Positions 52,105 through 60,425 of a stretch of 64,000 bases of DNA are shown here, in pieces. The DNA lies in contig OY763325.1 of the NCBI GenBank assembly GCA_963667315.1, forward strand, positions 3,038,001 to 3,102,000, given 5' to 3'. The stretch comes from DAINPP01 sp963667315. GTDB taxonomy: Bacteria > Thermotogota > Thermotogae > MWEM01. Numbering within the stretch: the stretch's first letter is position 1; every line of letters begins with the position of its first letter. Under the pieces are notes generated by a model, which was not told the DNA's origin, did no database searches, and was given only the letters and a program-made list of their open reading frames with translations. The translations under genes and the position numbers were made by a program.

Positions 52105-52932
52105 ATGATAGAAATTCCGGAGGCCTATACAATTTCGAAACAGATGAAGAAAGAATTAACGGGCAAGAAGATTATAGAGGTGATTGCCGCTCAGAATCCG
52201 CATAAATTTGCCTGGTATTACGAAGATCCTCAGGATTATCCCGGGAAACTTCTGAATAGAACAGTTGACGGGATTGAAAGTTTTAATGGAGTTATTGAGC
52301 TTAGTCTGGGCGATTACAGATTGGTTTTTAATGAGGGAACAAAGGTAAAATACTGTAAAGATAAAAAAGAACTGCCAAAGAAACATCAGTTGCTCCTTCG
52401 TTTTGACGATCAGTCCTTTTTGGCGGCGTTTGTTCAGATGTATGGTGGGATTTTCTGTTTTAAAGCCGGAGAATTTACCAATCCCTATTATCTGGTTCAG
52501 AAGGAGAAGCCCAACCCTCTGGGATCGGCATTTGATTTTGATTATTTCCAATCGTTGATCAACACCCTGGATTCGGGAAAGATAAGTATCAAGGCGTTTC
52601 TTGCGACAGAGCAGCGGATTCCCGGATTGGGTAACGGTGTTCTCCAGGATATCTTATGGTGGGCAAAGATACATCCCAAAAGAAAGCTGAACAGTTTGTC
52701 CGATGGAGAAATAAAAACACTCTTCGATGCCATAAAGCAAACGTTAAAAGAGATGGCGCGTTTAGGCGGAAGAGATACAGAAAAGGACCTCTATGGGAAT
52801 AAAGGGGGCTATCAGACGGTGATGAGCAAAAATAACAAAGCGAAAAAATGTCCGTCGTGTCAGGGAGACATTATAAAAAAGGCGTACATGGGCGGAAGTA
52901 TTTATTATTGTGAAAATTGTCAGCCTGAATAG
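52105..52932 (+). CDS. Fpg/Nei-like DNA glycosylase homologue lacking the N-terminal proline
   Basis: 275 residues. The H2TH region is intact (FLATEQRIPGLGNGVLQDIL, WWAKIHPKRK) and so is the C-terminal zinc finger (CPSCQGDII...YYCENCQ). The N-terminus is MIEIPEAYT, whereas active Fpg/Nei begin MPELPE with Pro as the Schiff-base nucleophile. A recurrent paralogue group in anaerobes has this change; its activity is unclear. ATG at 52105 after GGGGGGAG. Confidence 0.82.
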   Translation: MIEIPEAYTISKQMKKELTGKKIIEVIAAQNPHKFAWYYEDPQDYPGKLLNRTVDGIESFNGVIELSLGDYRLVFNEGTKVKYCKDKKELPKKHQLLLRFDDQSFLAAFVQMYGGIFCFKAGEFTNPYYLVQKEKPNPLGSAFDFDYFQSLINTLDSGKISIKAFLATEQRIPGLGNGVLQDILWWAKIHPKRKLNSLSDGEIKTLFDAIKQTLKEMARLGGRDTEKDLYGNKGGYQTVMSKNNKAKKCPSCQGDIIKKAYMGGSIYYCENCQPE

Positions 52933-52953
52933 CATCGAGATTTGAAAATATAT

Positions 52954-53003
52954 GGGACAGAAGTGCTGAACGGTTAATTTTTAAGATCAACGTGTTCTGT
53001 CCC
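52954..53003. repeat. Inverted repeat GGGACAGAA...TTCTGTCCC between convergent genes
   Basis: 9-bp perfect arms 32 nt apart, inside the gap between the Fpg-like and MmcQ genes. Similar TCTGTCCCC / GAACCGTCCC / GGGACGGTTC motifs occur at 30787, 33987 and 34473. Likely a small dispersed intergenic repeat. Confidence 0.55.
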
Positions 53004-53009
53004 CTTGAT

Positions 53010-53366
53010 TTATCCTGTAATTGCCTTTTGCGCCTTCTTTGTCAGCGCATTAAAAATGATCATATATGATTTGTCTATCATATCCCGCAGCAAATCATCG
53101 GGGATCGAAGCATCAAGGTAGACGGAATTCCAATGGACTTTGTTCATATAATAGCCGGGAATGATATCTTCGTATTGTTGACGAAGAAGATCACCGTCAG
53201 CCGGTAGTAACTTCAACGTGATAATGGGTCTTGTTGTCTTATCAGTTCCCTGAAGGGCAAACATTTTCCCCCCGACATCATATTTTGTCGCATGCCATTC
53301 CTCTTTAAACTCTTTGGATGCGCCTTTCTTTGCCAGACAATAGTCGTCAAGCCATGAATATTTCAT
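53010..53366 (-). CDS. MmcQ/YjbR family protein
   Basis: 118 residues of the small MmcQ/YjbR fold: WLDDYCLAKKGASKEFKEEW then GGKMFALQGTD and MNKVHWNSVYLDASIPDDLL. Thought to bind DNA, function unsettled. Ribosome site AAGAGGTG. Confidence 0.87.
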   Translation of the reverse strand: MKYSWLDDYCLAKKGASKEFKEEWHATKYDVGGKMFALQGTDKTTRPIITLKLLPADGDLLRQQYEDIIPGYYMNKVHWNSVYLDASIPDDLLRDMIDKSYMIIFNALTKKAQKAITG

Positions 53367-53455
53367 AAATCACCTCTTTCTTCAACGTGTTGTATCAAGT
53401 GCAGCAGCACATTTTTCCACAAATGCAATCACCTGTAGATTCGAATAGGTTTTCT

Positions 53456-54202
53456 TCATCTAACCGCTTCACGCCATTTCATCATTTCAAAAGGTCTTTT
53501 ACAACCTTCAACGGCTTCTTTGGCCGGAATTTCATTATTTGACTTTAATAATGCTTGAAGATAGGTTTCCCGATCTTTAATCCCAATAATAAAGTCCTCT
53601 TTTTTAACTGGACACAAACCATGTGATATCAATATCGTTTTATCCTGATGATCTTTCATTTTTTCAAAGGATTTTAAATGATCTTCAACCCCGGCCCAGC
53701 TGACATAAGGTAATACGTCTCGACCATCATCCATTTTTATGTATAGGTCACCAAAATGGACATATTGATTGTTAATGACAAATAACAAAGAGCAATCTGA
53801 ATGCCCCGGTGTGTAGAAACAGCGGATTTTGAAAGCACCAAATTCGATTATCTCTTGATCTTCAATGATTTTTGTCGGTGAGAGAACCTTCATTTCATCT
53901 TCTTCGTAGAATCTTTTTAGGGTATTCTTTGCCAAAGGGTGACCATATACAATTGGCTGATTCATTAAAAATAACCCTTGCACATGATCAGGATGAAAAT
54001 GTGTTGGCAATACTTTTACAACTTCTAAATGACGTTTTTCCAAGTCGTCAAGTACTTCCTGACATTCACGTTCATATCCTGCATCAATCAACAATACTTT
54101 TTTATCATCCACCAAAACGCAGATATTTAATCCCAAACGGTTTTCCTCTATTGCGGGGATCTGATATAACCAAAAATCTTTTTCTAATTCAGTTCGAATC
54201 AT
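53456..54202 (-). CDS. Metallo-beta-lactamase fold hydrolase
   Basis: 248 residues. The metal site HFHPDH is followed by GHPLAKN, TPGHSDCS, HFGDLYIKMDDG and a late ISHGL histidine. A general MBL hydrolase; the substrate could be a thioester or lactone. Start at 54202; GGAGG lies 10 nt before it, while the GTG at 54211 abuts the site. Confidence 0.88.
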   Translation of the reverse strand: MIRTELEKDFWLYQIPAIEENRLGLNICVLVDDKKVLLIDAGYERECQEVLDDLEKRHLEVVKVLPTHFHPDHVQGLFLMNQPIVYGHPLAKNTLKRFYEEDEMKVLSPTKIIEDQEIIEFGAFKIRCFYTPGHSDCSLLFVINNQYVHFGDLYIKMDDGRDVLPYVSWAGVEDHLKSFEKMKDHQDKTILISHGLCPVKKEDFIIGIKDRETYLQALLKSNNEIPAKEAVEGCKRPFEMMKWREAVR

Positions 54203-54342
54203 TAAAAACACCCTCCAATAAAATACTGAATGGGATACATTATCTCATCTATCCCTAAACTTTTCCGATTAAGCCGTTATCGTTATTTTTATTATTATAC
54301 ACTCAAACAATTAGAAAGAGATGATTGAGGCGTTATATTAAT

Positions 54343-54369
54343 AAAAGGGAAGCAATAACTTCCCTTTTT
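54343..54369 (-). terminator. Terminator of the AraC-type gene
   Basis: AAAAGGGAAG / CTTCCCTTTTT stem with a short loop; minus-strand T-tract, about 22 nt after the stop at 54391. Confidence 0.85.
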
Positions 54370-54390
54370 CTGTTATTTATTTTAAAATGA

Positions 54391-55302
54391 TCAGTCCATT
54401 TTCTTTACGGGAACACACAAGTAGGTCAGCAGCAATTCGGGTTGTACCATCGTAAAACTGTTCTGATACCATTCAAAAGAGGGTCTTTTCGAATCTTTTG
54501 TCCACCCGCTTTCAGGGAGGCAATCCTTTTCCCATTTCGCCCATGTTGGCCCTATTTCCTCATAAGAACCCTGATAGGTGAGGATAGCGTATAACCCACC
54601 CTCTGTTTCAACAAATTTCAAAGCATCGTTTAATTCAGGTTTTTCGGGAACGCTCATACAAACACCCCAATGCTTTTCGGGAATCGGGATGCTGTCATCG
54701 TGGTCAAAAAAGACTGACAGAAAAAGAGCTTCCCGCGGGTACAATCTGTTCTGCTGCAAAATACCGTGAAATTGTTGCCATTTTTCCTGCATGCCCCAGT
54801 AATCCCCTATTCCTTCCAGATATAGTAATTTAAATGGGTTTAAATCAACAACGGTGATATCCATATTTTCATCTCCTTTTGTCTGGAAAAACCACTTTCC
54901 CGTTGGTTTTTCCTCATAATGAATTCCCGCCTGTGAAGTTAGTCTGTAATTCCAGGCGTCGAACTTTCTGGTATTGGAAGGTTGCAGACCATAAGCCTTT
55001 TTAAAAGCTTTCGTGAATCCTTCCGGTGTTTCATAACCGGATAGATAGGCAATCTCCTCAATCCTTTTGTCGGTTTTCATCAAATAAATGGAAGCCCTTT
55101 CCAGTCTGAGTCTTTTGATACAACGGGCAACAGTCTCACCGGTGAGTTGTTTAAAAACCTTGTGAAAATGATACGGAGAAGTGTACAGTTCCTCCGCGAT
55201 CTGATAGAACGACAGGTCCTGATCATCGTTCAGACTTTCGATTAACCTGACGAGTGCATAGGTTATTCGTTTGTTCCAGTCTGTCTTTGTTCTGCTCTTC
55301 AT
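54391..55302 (-). CDS. AraC family regulator with GyrI-like effector domain
   Basis: 303 residues. Two AraC helix-turn-helices (FYQIAEELYTSPYHFHKVFK, then IEEIAYLSGYETPEGFTKAF) are at the N-terminus, and a GyrI-like ligand domain (ITVVDLNPFKLLYLEGIGDY, GGLYAILTYQGSYEEI) at the C-terminus. This Rob/SoxS-like plus GyrI layout senses cationic drugs or similar. AAGGAG precedes GTG-ATG-ATG, and the third codon has the best spacing. Confidence 0.9.
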   Translation of the reverse strand: MKSRTKTDWNKRITYALVRLIESLNDDQDLSFYQIAEELYTSPYHFHKVFKQLTGETVARCIKRLRLERASIYLMKTDKRIEEIAYLSGYETPEGFTKAFKKAYGLQPSNTRKFDAWNYRLTSQAGIHYEEKPTGKWFFQTKGDENMDITVVDLNPFKLLYLEGIGDYWGMQEKWQQFHGILQQNRLYPREALFLSVFFDHDDSIPIPEKHWGVCMSVPEKPELNDALKFVETEGGLYAILTYQGSYEEIGPTWAKWEKDCLPESGWTKDSKRPSFEWYQNSFTMVQPELLLTYLCVPVKKMD

Positions 55303-55371
55303 CATCACTCCTTATTTTATCGTAAAATTGACGCTTGAATCTGTCCTGTTTTGGCAAATTTAAAATGTTTT

Positions 55372-55875
55372 TCAGACTTCTATCTCGAACCCGTATTCAT
55401 ACAAAACAAAATCGTCAATCTTTTCTTCATAGACCCCTTCAACCTGCTTAAAACCGTTTTTCAAATAAAGATTGATTGCCGGCTTGTTGATATCCACCAC
55501 GAACAACCTCAGATACTTTCTGTTTTTCCGTTTCGTCAATGCCATCGCTTCCTTGAGGGCTAAAGTGCCTATTCCCCGTCTTGCGTATTTCACATTAACG
55601 CCGAAACGGTCGATATACAGTGCTTTACCTTTTGCGTTTTCCCATTTCAAATGCGCTTCACCCGAATTTGTTTCGCATAAAGCGAAAGCGGCTGCTATTT
55701 CTTCTTCATCAATTAAGAGATAAAGACGCTTGTTGTCAATGTCTTCGCAGAAAAATTCGCAGGGGTAGATATCATCCCAAATCTTTATACCGTTTTGATT
55801 CATATTCTCAATGATCTTTTCGTACATCTTTTTCAAAGGCGACAAATCGCCCTTTTCAGCTAATCTTAAAATCAT
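55372..55875 (-). CDS. GNAT family acetyltransferase
   Basis: 167 residues. The acetyl-CoA loop is GVNVKYARRGIGTLALKEAM, followed by YLRLFVVDINKPAINLYLKN. Substrate unknown. Ribosome site AAAGAGGTG. Confidence 0.87.
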   Translation of the reverse strand: MILRLAEKGDLSPLKKMYEKIIENMNQNGIKIWDDIYPCEFFCEDIDNKRLYLLIDEEEIAAAFALCETNSGEAHLKWENAKGKALYIDRFGVNVKYARRGIGTLALKEAMALTKRKNRKYLRLFVVDINKPAINLYLKNGFKQVEGVYEEKIDDFVLYEYGFEIEV

Positions 55876-55932
55876 ATGCTTTCACCTCTTTGTCATTTTA
55901 CAGTTTTCTTTGTTCAAGTGCAACTTTATATA

Positions 55933-55983
55933 ATTTGACTCGGGTCAAAATATATGTTAGAATAAAATTGACCCGAGTCAAAT
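55933..55983 (+). promoter_or_regulatory. Promoter and paired inverted operators of the quinone reductase/flavodoxin-TetR operon
   Basis: TTGACT (55935-55940), 17 bp, TAGAAT (55958-55963). Perfect 16-bp inverted arms ATTTGACTCGGGTCAA (55933-55948) and TTGACCCGAGTCAAAT (55968-55983) lie 35 bp apart centre to centre. Each arm is itself a near-palindrome TTGAC-N4-GTCAA, the size of a TetR dimer site. Confidence 0.85.
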
Positions 55984-56058
55984 ATTGAATGATCAGGAAT
56001 AGACAAAAAGATTTTTTCTTTTGGTAGGCCTTTTGTTAAAAAAATTGGAGGTTAAGAG

Positions 56059-57060
56059 ATGAAAGCAATCGTATGCAAAAAAGTAGGCAATTTTGACGGA
56101 TTAACTGTAGAGGAGATAAAAATACCACAGCCCGGGAATGATGAAATTCTCGTTGAGGTCTATGCTTCATCTGTGAACTATAATTCCGTGTTTTTTGCCA
56201 GAGGTTCTTTATTTTCAAGAATAATGATGAAATTGATGATGAAATCAAAGACAAAAATTCTGGGAAACGATATAGCCGGAAAAGTGGTTAAGGCAGGAAA
56301 AGATGTAAAAAAGTTCAAGGTTGGTGATGAGGTATACGGTGATATGTCTGACTTCGGTTTTGGTGCCTATGCCGAATACGTATGTGTGAAAGAGGAAGTT
56401 CTGGCAATCAAACCTGCAAACATATCATTCGAAGAGGCGGCTGTCATACCCGAAGCGGGACTTGTTGCACTTCAGCCTTTATTGTACAAAGGCAGATTAA
56501 AAAAGGGTAAAAAAGTTTTGATCTGTGGTGCTTCCGGTGGCGTTGGCTCATTTGCCGTTCAGATTGCAAAGGCATATGGGGCAGAGGTAACGGCTGTTTG
56601 CAGTGCAAGAAACAGTGAGTTGGTACTATCACTTGGAGCTGATAAGGTCATAAATTATAACAGACAGGATTTTGTCAAACTGGGAGAAAAATACGATTTT
56701 ATATTAGCAACTGCCGGGTACCGCTCCATCTTTGACTATAAAAAGGTGTTAAAATCGAGAGGAGTATACGTTTCAACAGGTGGTGCACTCAAACAGACTT
56801 TTCAGTCAATGCTTCTCGGACCGCTTCTTTCAAAGAAAAACGGTATGAGCTTGTCATCTTATCTTGTGAAGACCAACAAGGATCTGGATGTAATGCGTGA
56901 ACTGGTTGAGACTGGAAAGGTAAAACCTTTTATCGAGAAATGTTATGATATGACAGAGATAAAAGAGGCACTTGAACATTATGCCGGTGGGCATACACGC
57001 GGGAAAATAGTTATCCGTATACAAAAGGAAGAAGATGAAAAATCTGTAAAGGCTGGTTGA
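56059..57060 (+). CDS. Medium-chain dehydrogenase, NAD(P)H:quinone oxidoreductase type
   Basis: 333 residues, paralogue of the gene at 7164. Starts KAIVCKKVGNFDGLTVEEIK; Rossmann motif CGASGGVGSFAVQIAKAYGA; ends GHTRGKIVIRIQK. No zinc-site cysteines. Probably reduces quinones or enones. Ribosome site GGAGG. First gene of an operon whose second gene is a flavodoxin-TetR fusion regulator. Confidence 0.9.
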   Translation: MKAIVCKKVGNFDGLTVEEIKIPQPGNDEILVEVYASSVNYNSVFFARGSLFSRIMMKLMMKSKTKILGNDIAGKVVKAGKDVKKFKVGDEVYGDMSDFGFGAYAEYVCVKEEVLAIKPANISFEEAAVIPEAGLVALQPLLYKGRLKKGKKVLICGASGGVGSFAVQIAKAYGAEVTAVCSARNSELVLSLGADKVINYNRQDFVKLGEKYDFILATAGYRSIFDYKKVLKSRGVYVSTGGALKQTFQSMLLGPLLSKKNGMSLSSYLVKTNKDLDVMRELVETGKVKPFIEKCYDMTEIKEALEHYAGGHTRGKIVIRIQKEEDEKSVKAG

Positions 57061-57067
57061 TGAGGAT

Positions 57068-58108
57068 TTGAAAAATACAATCGTGATTTATTACTCACTT
57101 GGCGGGAGTACGGAGTTTGTCGCTGATTCGATAAGCAGTGAGTTGAAGTGTGAAAAATACAGGATTGAGATCAAGCATTCGATAAAAAACATCATTTCAA
57201 AATACTTCCAGGCAGGGTTCCAGGCGATGTTCAATAGAAAAGTGGAGTTGAGTGACTGTGAGGTGGATTTCAGCCAATATGACAATATTGTCGTTGGAAC
57301 TCCCGTGTGGGGGAACGAGATTATCTCTCCTGTGAAGAGCTTTTTTGAAAGGGAAAGCTTGAAAGATAAAAATATCTTTCTCTTTTATTGTTATAAAACG
57401 GAAGCGGGAAATACACTTGAAAAATTTACATCATTGTTTGAAGGTAATACGATCAGTCACAATGTCGGCTTTAAAACTCCTTTCAAAGATATAGACAGTT
57501 TTTCAACAAAAGTTGAAGAGCTTGTCGAAGCCATAAAGGGAAAAACGAATAAGATGAGTCGTGAAGAGATACTCAGAGCGGGAAGGGAACTGATCGTTGA
57601 CAAGGGGTATAAGAAAACAAAGATTGAAGAGATCATGAAAAGTATCGGTTCTGCAAAAGGCGGCTTCTATTACTATTTTGATTCAAAGAAGGATTTGATG
57701 ATAGAAGTCATGAAGAGGGATTTCAGGACCGTTATTGGGCTTGCCGTTTCCGAAAATGACCGTGAGCATATGACAACGAGAGAGAAGTTTGATGGTGTCG
57801 TTTCAGCCGTTCAGGCGTTATCCAATGAAGCATACATCAACAGATATTTTAAAAAAGGCATTCCCGATGAGATTCAGATTCCCCTGGTCAATCTTAGAAA
57901 TGAAATGCTGCTCCCGGTCATCGTTGATCTGATTGAAACCGGGAACCGGAAAGGTGAATTTAAAGTCGAAAATGTTCAGATCGTCTCCGAGCTCATTTTC
58001 AGGGGAATATCGTCTTTTGTCTATGATAATTACGCCAAATTCTCCGATGATGACTATTGCCATACCTTCAAACTTTCTTTGAAGGAGATTTTTGATAAAA
58101 TCCTTTAG
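57068..58108 (+). CDS. Flavodoxin-TetR fusion regulator
   Basis: 346 residues in one open frame. Residues 1-158 are a flavodoxin domain (phosphate loop YYSLGGSTEFVAD; second FMN loop GTPVWGNEIISPVKSFFERE). Residues 163-346 are a TetR regulator (HTH SREEILRAGRELIVDKGYKK, TKIEEIMKSIGSAKGGFYYYF, then a helical C-terminal domain). The link KGKTNKMSR contains an in-frame ATG (57554) that could allow a separate TetR product. The TTG start has GAGGA very close by. Inferred role: flavin or redox state tunes repression of its own operon. Confidence 0.85.
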   Translation: MKNTIVIYYSLGGSTEFVADSISSELKCEKYRIEIKHSIKNIISKYFQAGFQAMFNRKVELSDCEVDFSQYDNIVVGTPVWGNEIISPVKSFFERESLKDKNIFLFYCYKTEAGNTLEKFTSLFEGNTISHNVGFKTPFKDIDSFSTKVEELVEAIKGKTNKMSREEILRAGRELIVDKGYKKTKIEEIMKSIGSAKGGFYYYFDSKKDLMIEVMKRDFRTVIGLAVSENDREHMTTREKFDGVVSAVQALSNEAYINRYFKKGIPDEIQIPLVNLRNEMLLPVIVDLIETGNRKGEFKVENVQIVSELIFRGISSFVYDNYAKFSDDDYCHTFKLSLKEIFDKIL

Positions 58109-58110
58109 GA

Positions 58111-59001
58111 CTACAATTCTGTATTCAAGACCCAGATTTTATTTTCTTCCTTAAATCCGATTTCTTCGAGTGCGTTCTCCATTGGCATATTCAAGTCGTC
58201 AATATCCGCAATGATTCTTGTGATGCCTCTGTTAAAAAGATTTGTAACACCTTTGTCCAGCAAATCAAGAACATAATGACGGCCTCTTTGCTTTGGGACA
58301 ACCCCGATGTAGTTGATGGCACCGACTTTATCGTTGAATTTCTGAGGGATGATCAACCCTGCCAGTTCTTCATGTGTATACGCCAGATACCAGGTGTCTT
58401 TCGGATCGCCAAGATCCTGCAGCAGGTCGTAATGTTCCTCAACACCCTTTTGAAGCCCGGACTTCTCATAGCTTCTCGCATCTTCTCTGTCCAATGTTTC
58501 CTCTGCCACTCGTTTTAATGCTTCAAGGTACGCTTCTTTTCCCACTTCGGATAACGGTTTATAAATCAATCGATTCGTTTCCCTTTTCTGATAATCTTCC
58601 CCTTTGAGGATATAACTTTTCTTCGTTTGTATCACCTGCATCCCCGCTTTTTTCAATAGGTTCAATTTTTCAGGATAATTTTCAGTATCTGAATCCAGAT
58701 GATAAGAGATGTTCCGGATTTGTTTTTCTTTCAGCAGATTAAAGACTTCGACAGGAAAGCGCGCCGCATCATCTGATTGAGGAAAATACAAGCCGAACAT
58801 GATGAGTTGGATATCGCTGCCCCCCTTCATAAACCCGACCCGTCCGATGATATTTTGTTCATCCTTTACCAGAAAACACCATTCAGGCTTTGTCATCCCT
58901 TTTGTAATAAGGTTTTGGATCGTTTGTTCCCCGATTGATTCTGCCCCTTTTACATGGCAGAAAACAGAGATTTCTTCGTTTGATATGCTTGTTATTTTCA
59001 T
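58111..59001 (-). CDS. GNAT family acetyltransferase, two-domain
   Basis: 296 residues. N-terminal half divergent; the C-terminal GNAT domain has NYIGVVPKQRGRHYVLDLLD then ADIDDLNMPMENALEEIGFK. Ends 2 nt from the fusion gene on the other strand. Ribosome site GGAGAAAGAG. Confidence 0.82.
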   Translation of the reverse strand: MKITSISNEEISVFCHVKGAESIGEQTIQNLITKGMTKPEWCFLVKDEQNIIGRVGFMKGGSDIQLIMFGLYFPQSDDAARFPVEVFNLLKEKQIRNISYHLDSDTENYPEKLNLLKKAGMQVIQTKKSYILKGEDYQKRETNRLIYKPLSEVGKEAYLEALKRVAEETLDREDARSYEKSGLQKGVEEHYDLLQDLGDPKDTWYLAYTHEELAGLIIPQKFNDKVGAINYIGVVPKQRGRHYVLDLLDKGVTNLFNRGITRIIADIDDLNMPMENALEEIGFKEENKIWVLNTEL

Positions 59002-59109
59002 CTCTTTCTCCTTTGTGATTAAAATAATTTAAAACAGACACCATACGTATCTGCGTACATTTAATCACCTCCCGGAAAAATTTAATAACTATGTTGGATA
59101 GACTGAAAA

Positions 59110-59142
59110 CTTACAGAGACCTTTTTGACAGGTCTCTGTAAG
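59110..59142 (-). terminator. Terminator of the tldDE operon
   Basis: 12-bp stem CTTACAGAGACC / GGTCTCTGTAAG, loop TTTTTGACA; minus strand continues TTTTC. About 9 nt after the TldE stop. Confidence 0.85.
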
Positions 59143-59150
59143 CAATATTT

Positions 59151-60425
59151 TTATTCTCCCGAAATCCTGAATCCTTCGACACAAATTGAATGGGGGCCAA
59201 AATAATCCTCTTCAAGCTGTGTGTCGCTGGAAAGTTTGATTGATAATAAATCTTTTAAATTCCCAGTGACGGAACCGCCCGTTACCGGAATTCTCTTTGT
59301 ACCGTCAAAATACCATCCCAGTCTGATTTCTCCACCAAAATCGCCTGTGGTGTCATCCATGTCTACGGCTGAGAAATGTGTGACTTCAAGATGTGGTTTT
59401 TCTCTCATCTCTTCAGTTGTCACGCTACCACCCGAAACTTTGAAGTTCTGAGCAGAACCGGTCGGTTTGATACCGAGATAATGGGAATAGCGCAAATCTC
59501 CCCAGAAACTTTTCAGAATACCATCTTCAATGATCCTCTCTGAAGTGATGATGAAACCGTCATCATCGACAGGCGTGTTGAAGGCGGAGCCTTCGAGTTG
59601 TGCTGCGATTTCAAGTGTGATGCGGTCACCCTTCTCTTTTCCCTGAACGGAGCTGTTGATCTCTGCCTGGGAGAGTTTATCGTATTTTTGATGTGCATTC
59701 GCCTGATGAAGGTAATAGCGCATAAATTCCTTTGTGGGTTCCCCCGTCAGGATGACGGGCACTTCTTTGAGAGAGGGGGTAGGTGTTGCGTTCGCTCTCT
59801 CACTAACCATCTGTAATAACCCGCTGATTCTGTTCTGGATCTGTTCGCTGTCCGGTAGTGACAGCTGGAACTGGTCGTAAAGTTCCACTTCTTCTTTGCC
59901 GGTAGCGGAAACGATCGTTTCGATATACGTCTTGTATTTTGAGAACGAAACATCCAGTCCCTCAGAATTCAAAAGATGTGATGTGATATGTGAGATAAAC
60001 AATTCAACGGAATTCAGCCAGGCATTGGGGATTTTGTTTGCGTCAAAGATTGCCTTTACGGCCCCCGAAGAGAGTTCTTCAAGATCTTTGTCTTCTGATT
60101 CAAAAGCTTTGGTATAAGGTTCTGTGATGGGATACCATTTGTTTTTTACAAAACCTGCTGCGAATACTGCTCCTTCAATAGACTCCCTGAGTTCCGCTCC
60201 GCTCATCATGGGTGATAAACTCACCGATGCGCTGCCTCTGTATTTCTCATCTTCTTCGGAAAAATCTTTGTAAACGGTGACGTCAATATGCTTGACCTTT
60301 TTTGATCTTCCGATATCCGATCGGTCCTTGATAAAGAAAAATTCCCGGCTTTCAACGATATTCTCTTCTATCTTCCAGCATGTAGCCTCAGAAGCGTTTA
60401 ACTGTTCGATTATTTTTTTGAGCAT
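59151..60425 (-). CDS. tldE: TldE/PmbA-type metalloprotease subunit
   Basis: 424 residues. The inactive partner of TldD: no HExxxH, but the family segments VPVILTGEPTKEFMRYYLHQ, TPVDDDGFIITSERIIEDG and GGEIRLGWYFDGTKRIPVTG are present. TldD/TldE heterodimers degrade unfolded peptides and mature some modified peptides. Starts at an ATG overlapping the TldD stop (TAATG). Confidence 0.9.
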   Translation of the reverse strand: MLKKIIEQLNASEATCWKIEENIVESREFFFIKDRSDIGRSKKVKHIDVTVYKDFSEEDEKYRGSASVSLSPMMSGAELRESIEGAVFAAGFVKNKWYPITEPYTKAFESEDKDLEELSSGAVKAIFDANKIPNAWLNSVELFISHITSHLLNSEGLDVSFSKYKTYIETIVSATGKEEVELYDQFQLSLPDSEQIQNRISGLLQMVSERANATPTPSLKEVPVILTGEPTKEFMRYYLHQANAHQKYDKLSQAEINSSVQGKEKGDRITLEIAAQLEGSAFNTPVDDDGFIITSERIIEDGILKSFWGDLRYSHYLGIKPTGSAQNFKVSGGSVTTEEMREKPHLEVTHFSAVDMDDTTGDFGGEIRLGWYFDGTKRIPVTGGSVTGNLKDLLSIKLSSDTQLEEDYFGPHSICVEGFRISGE

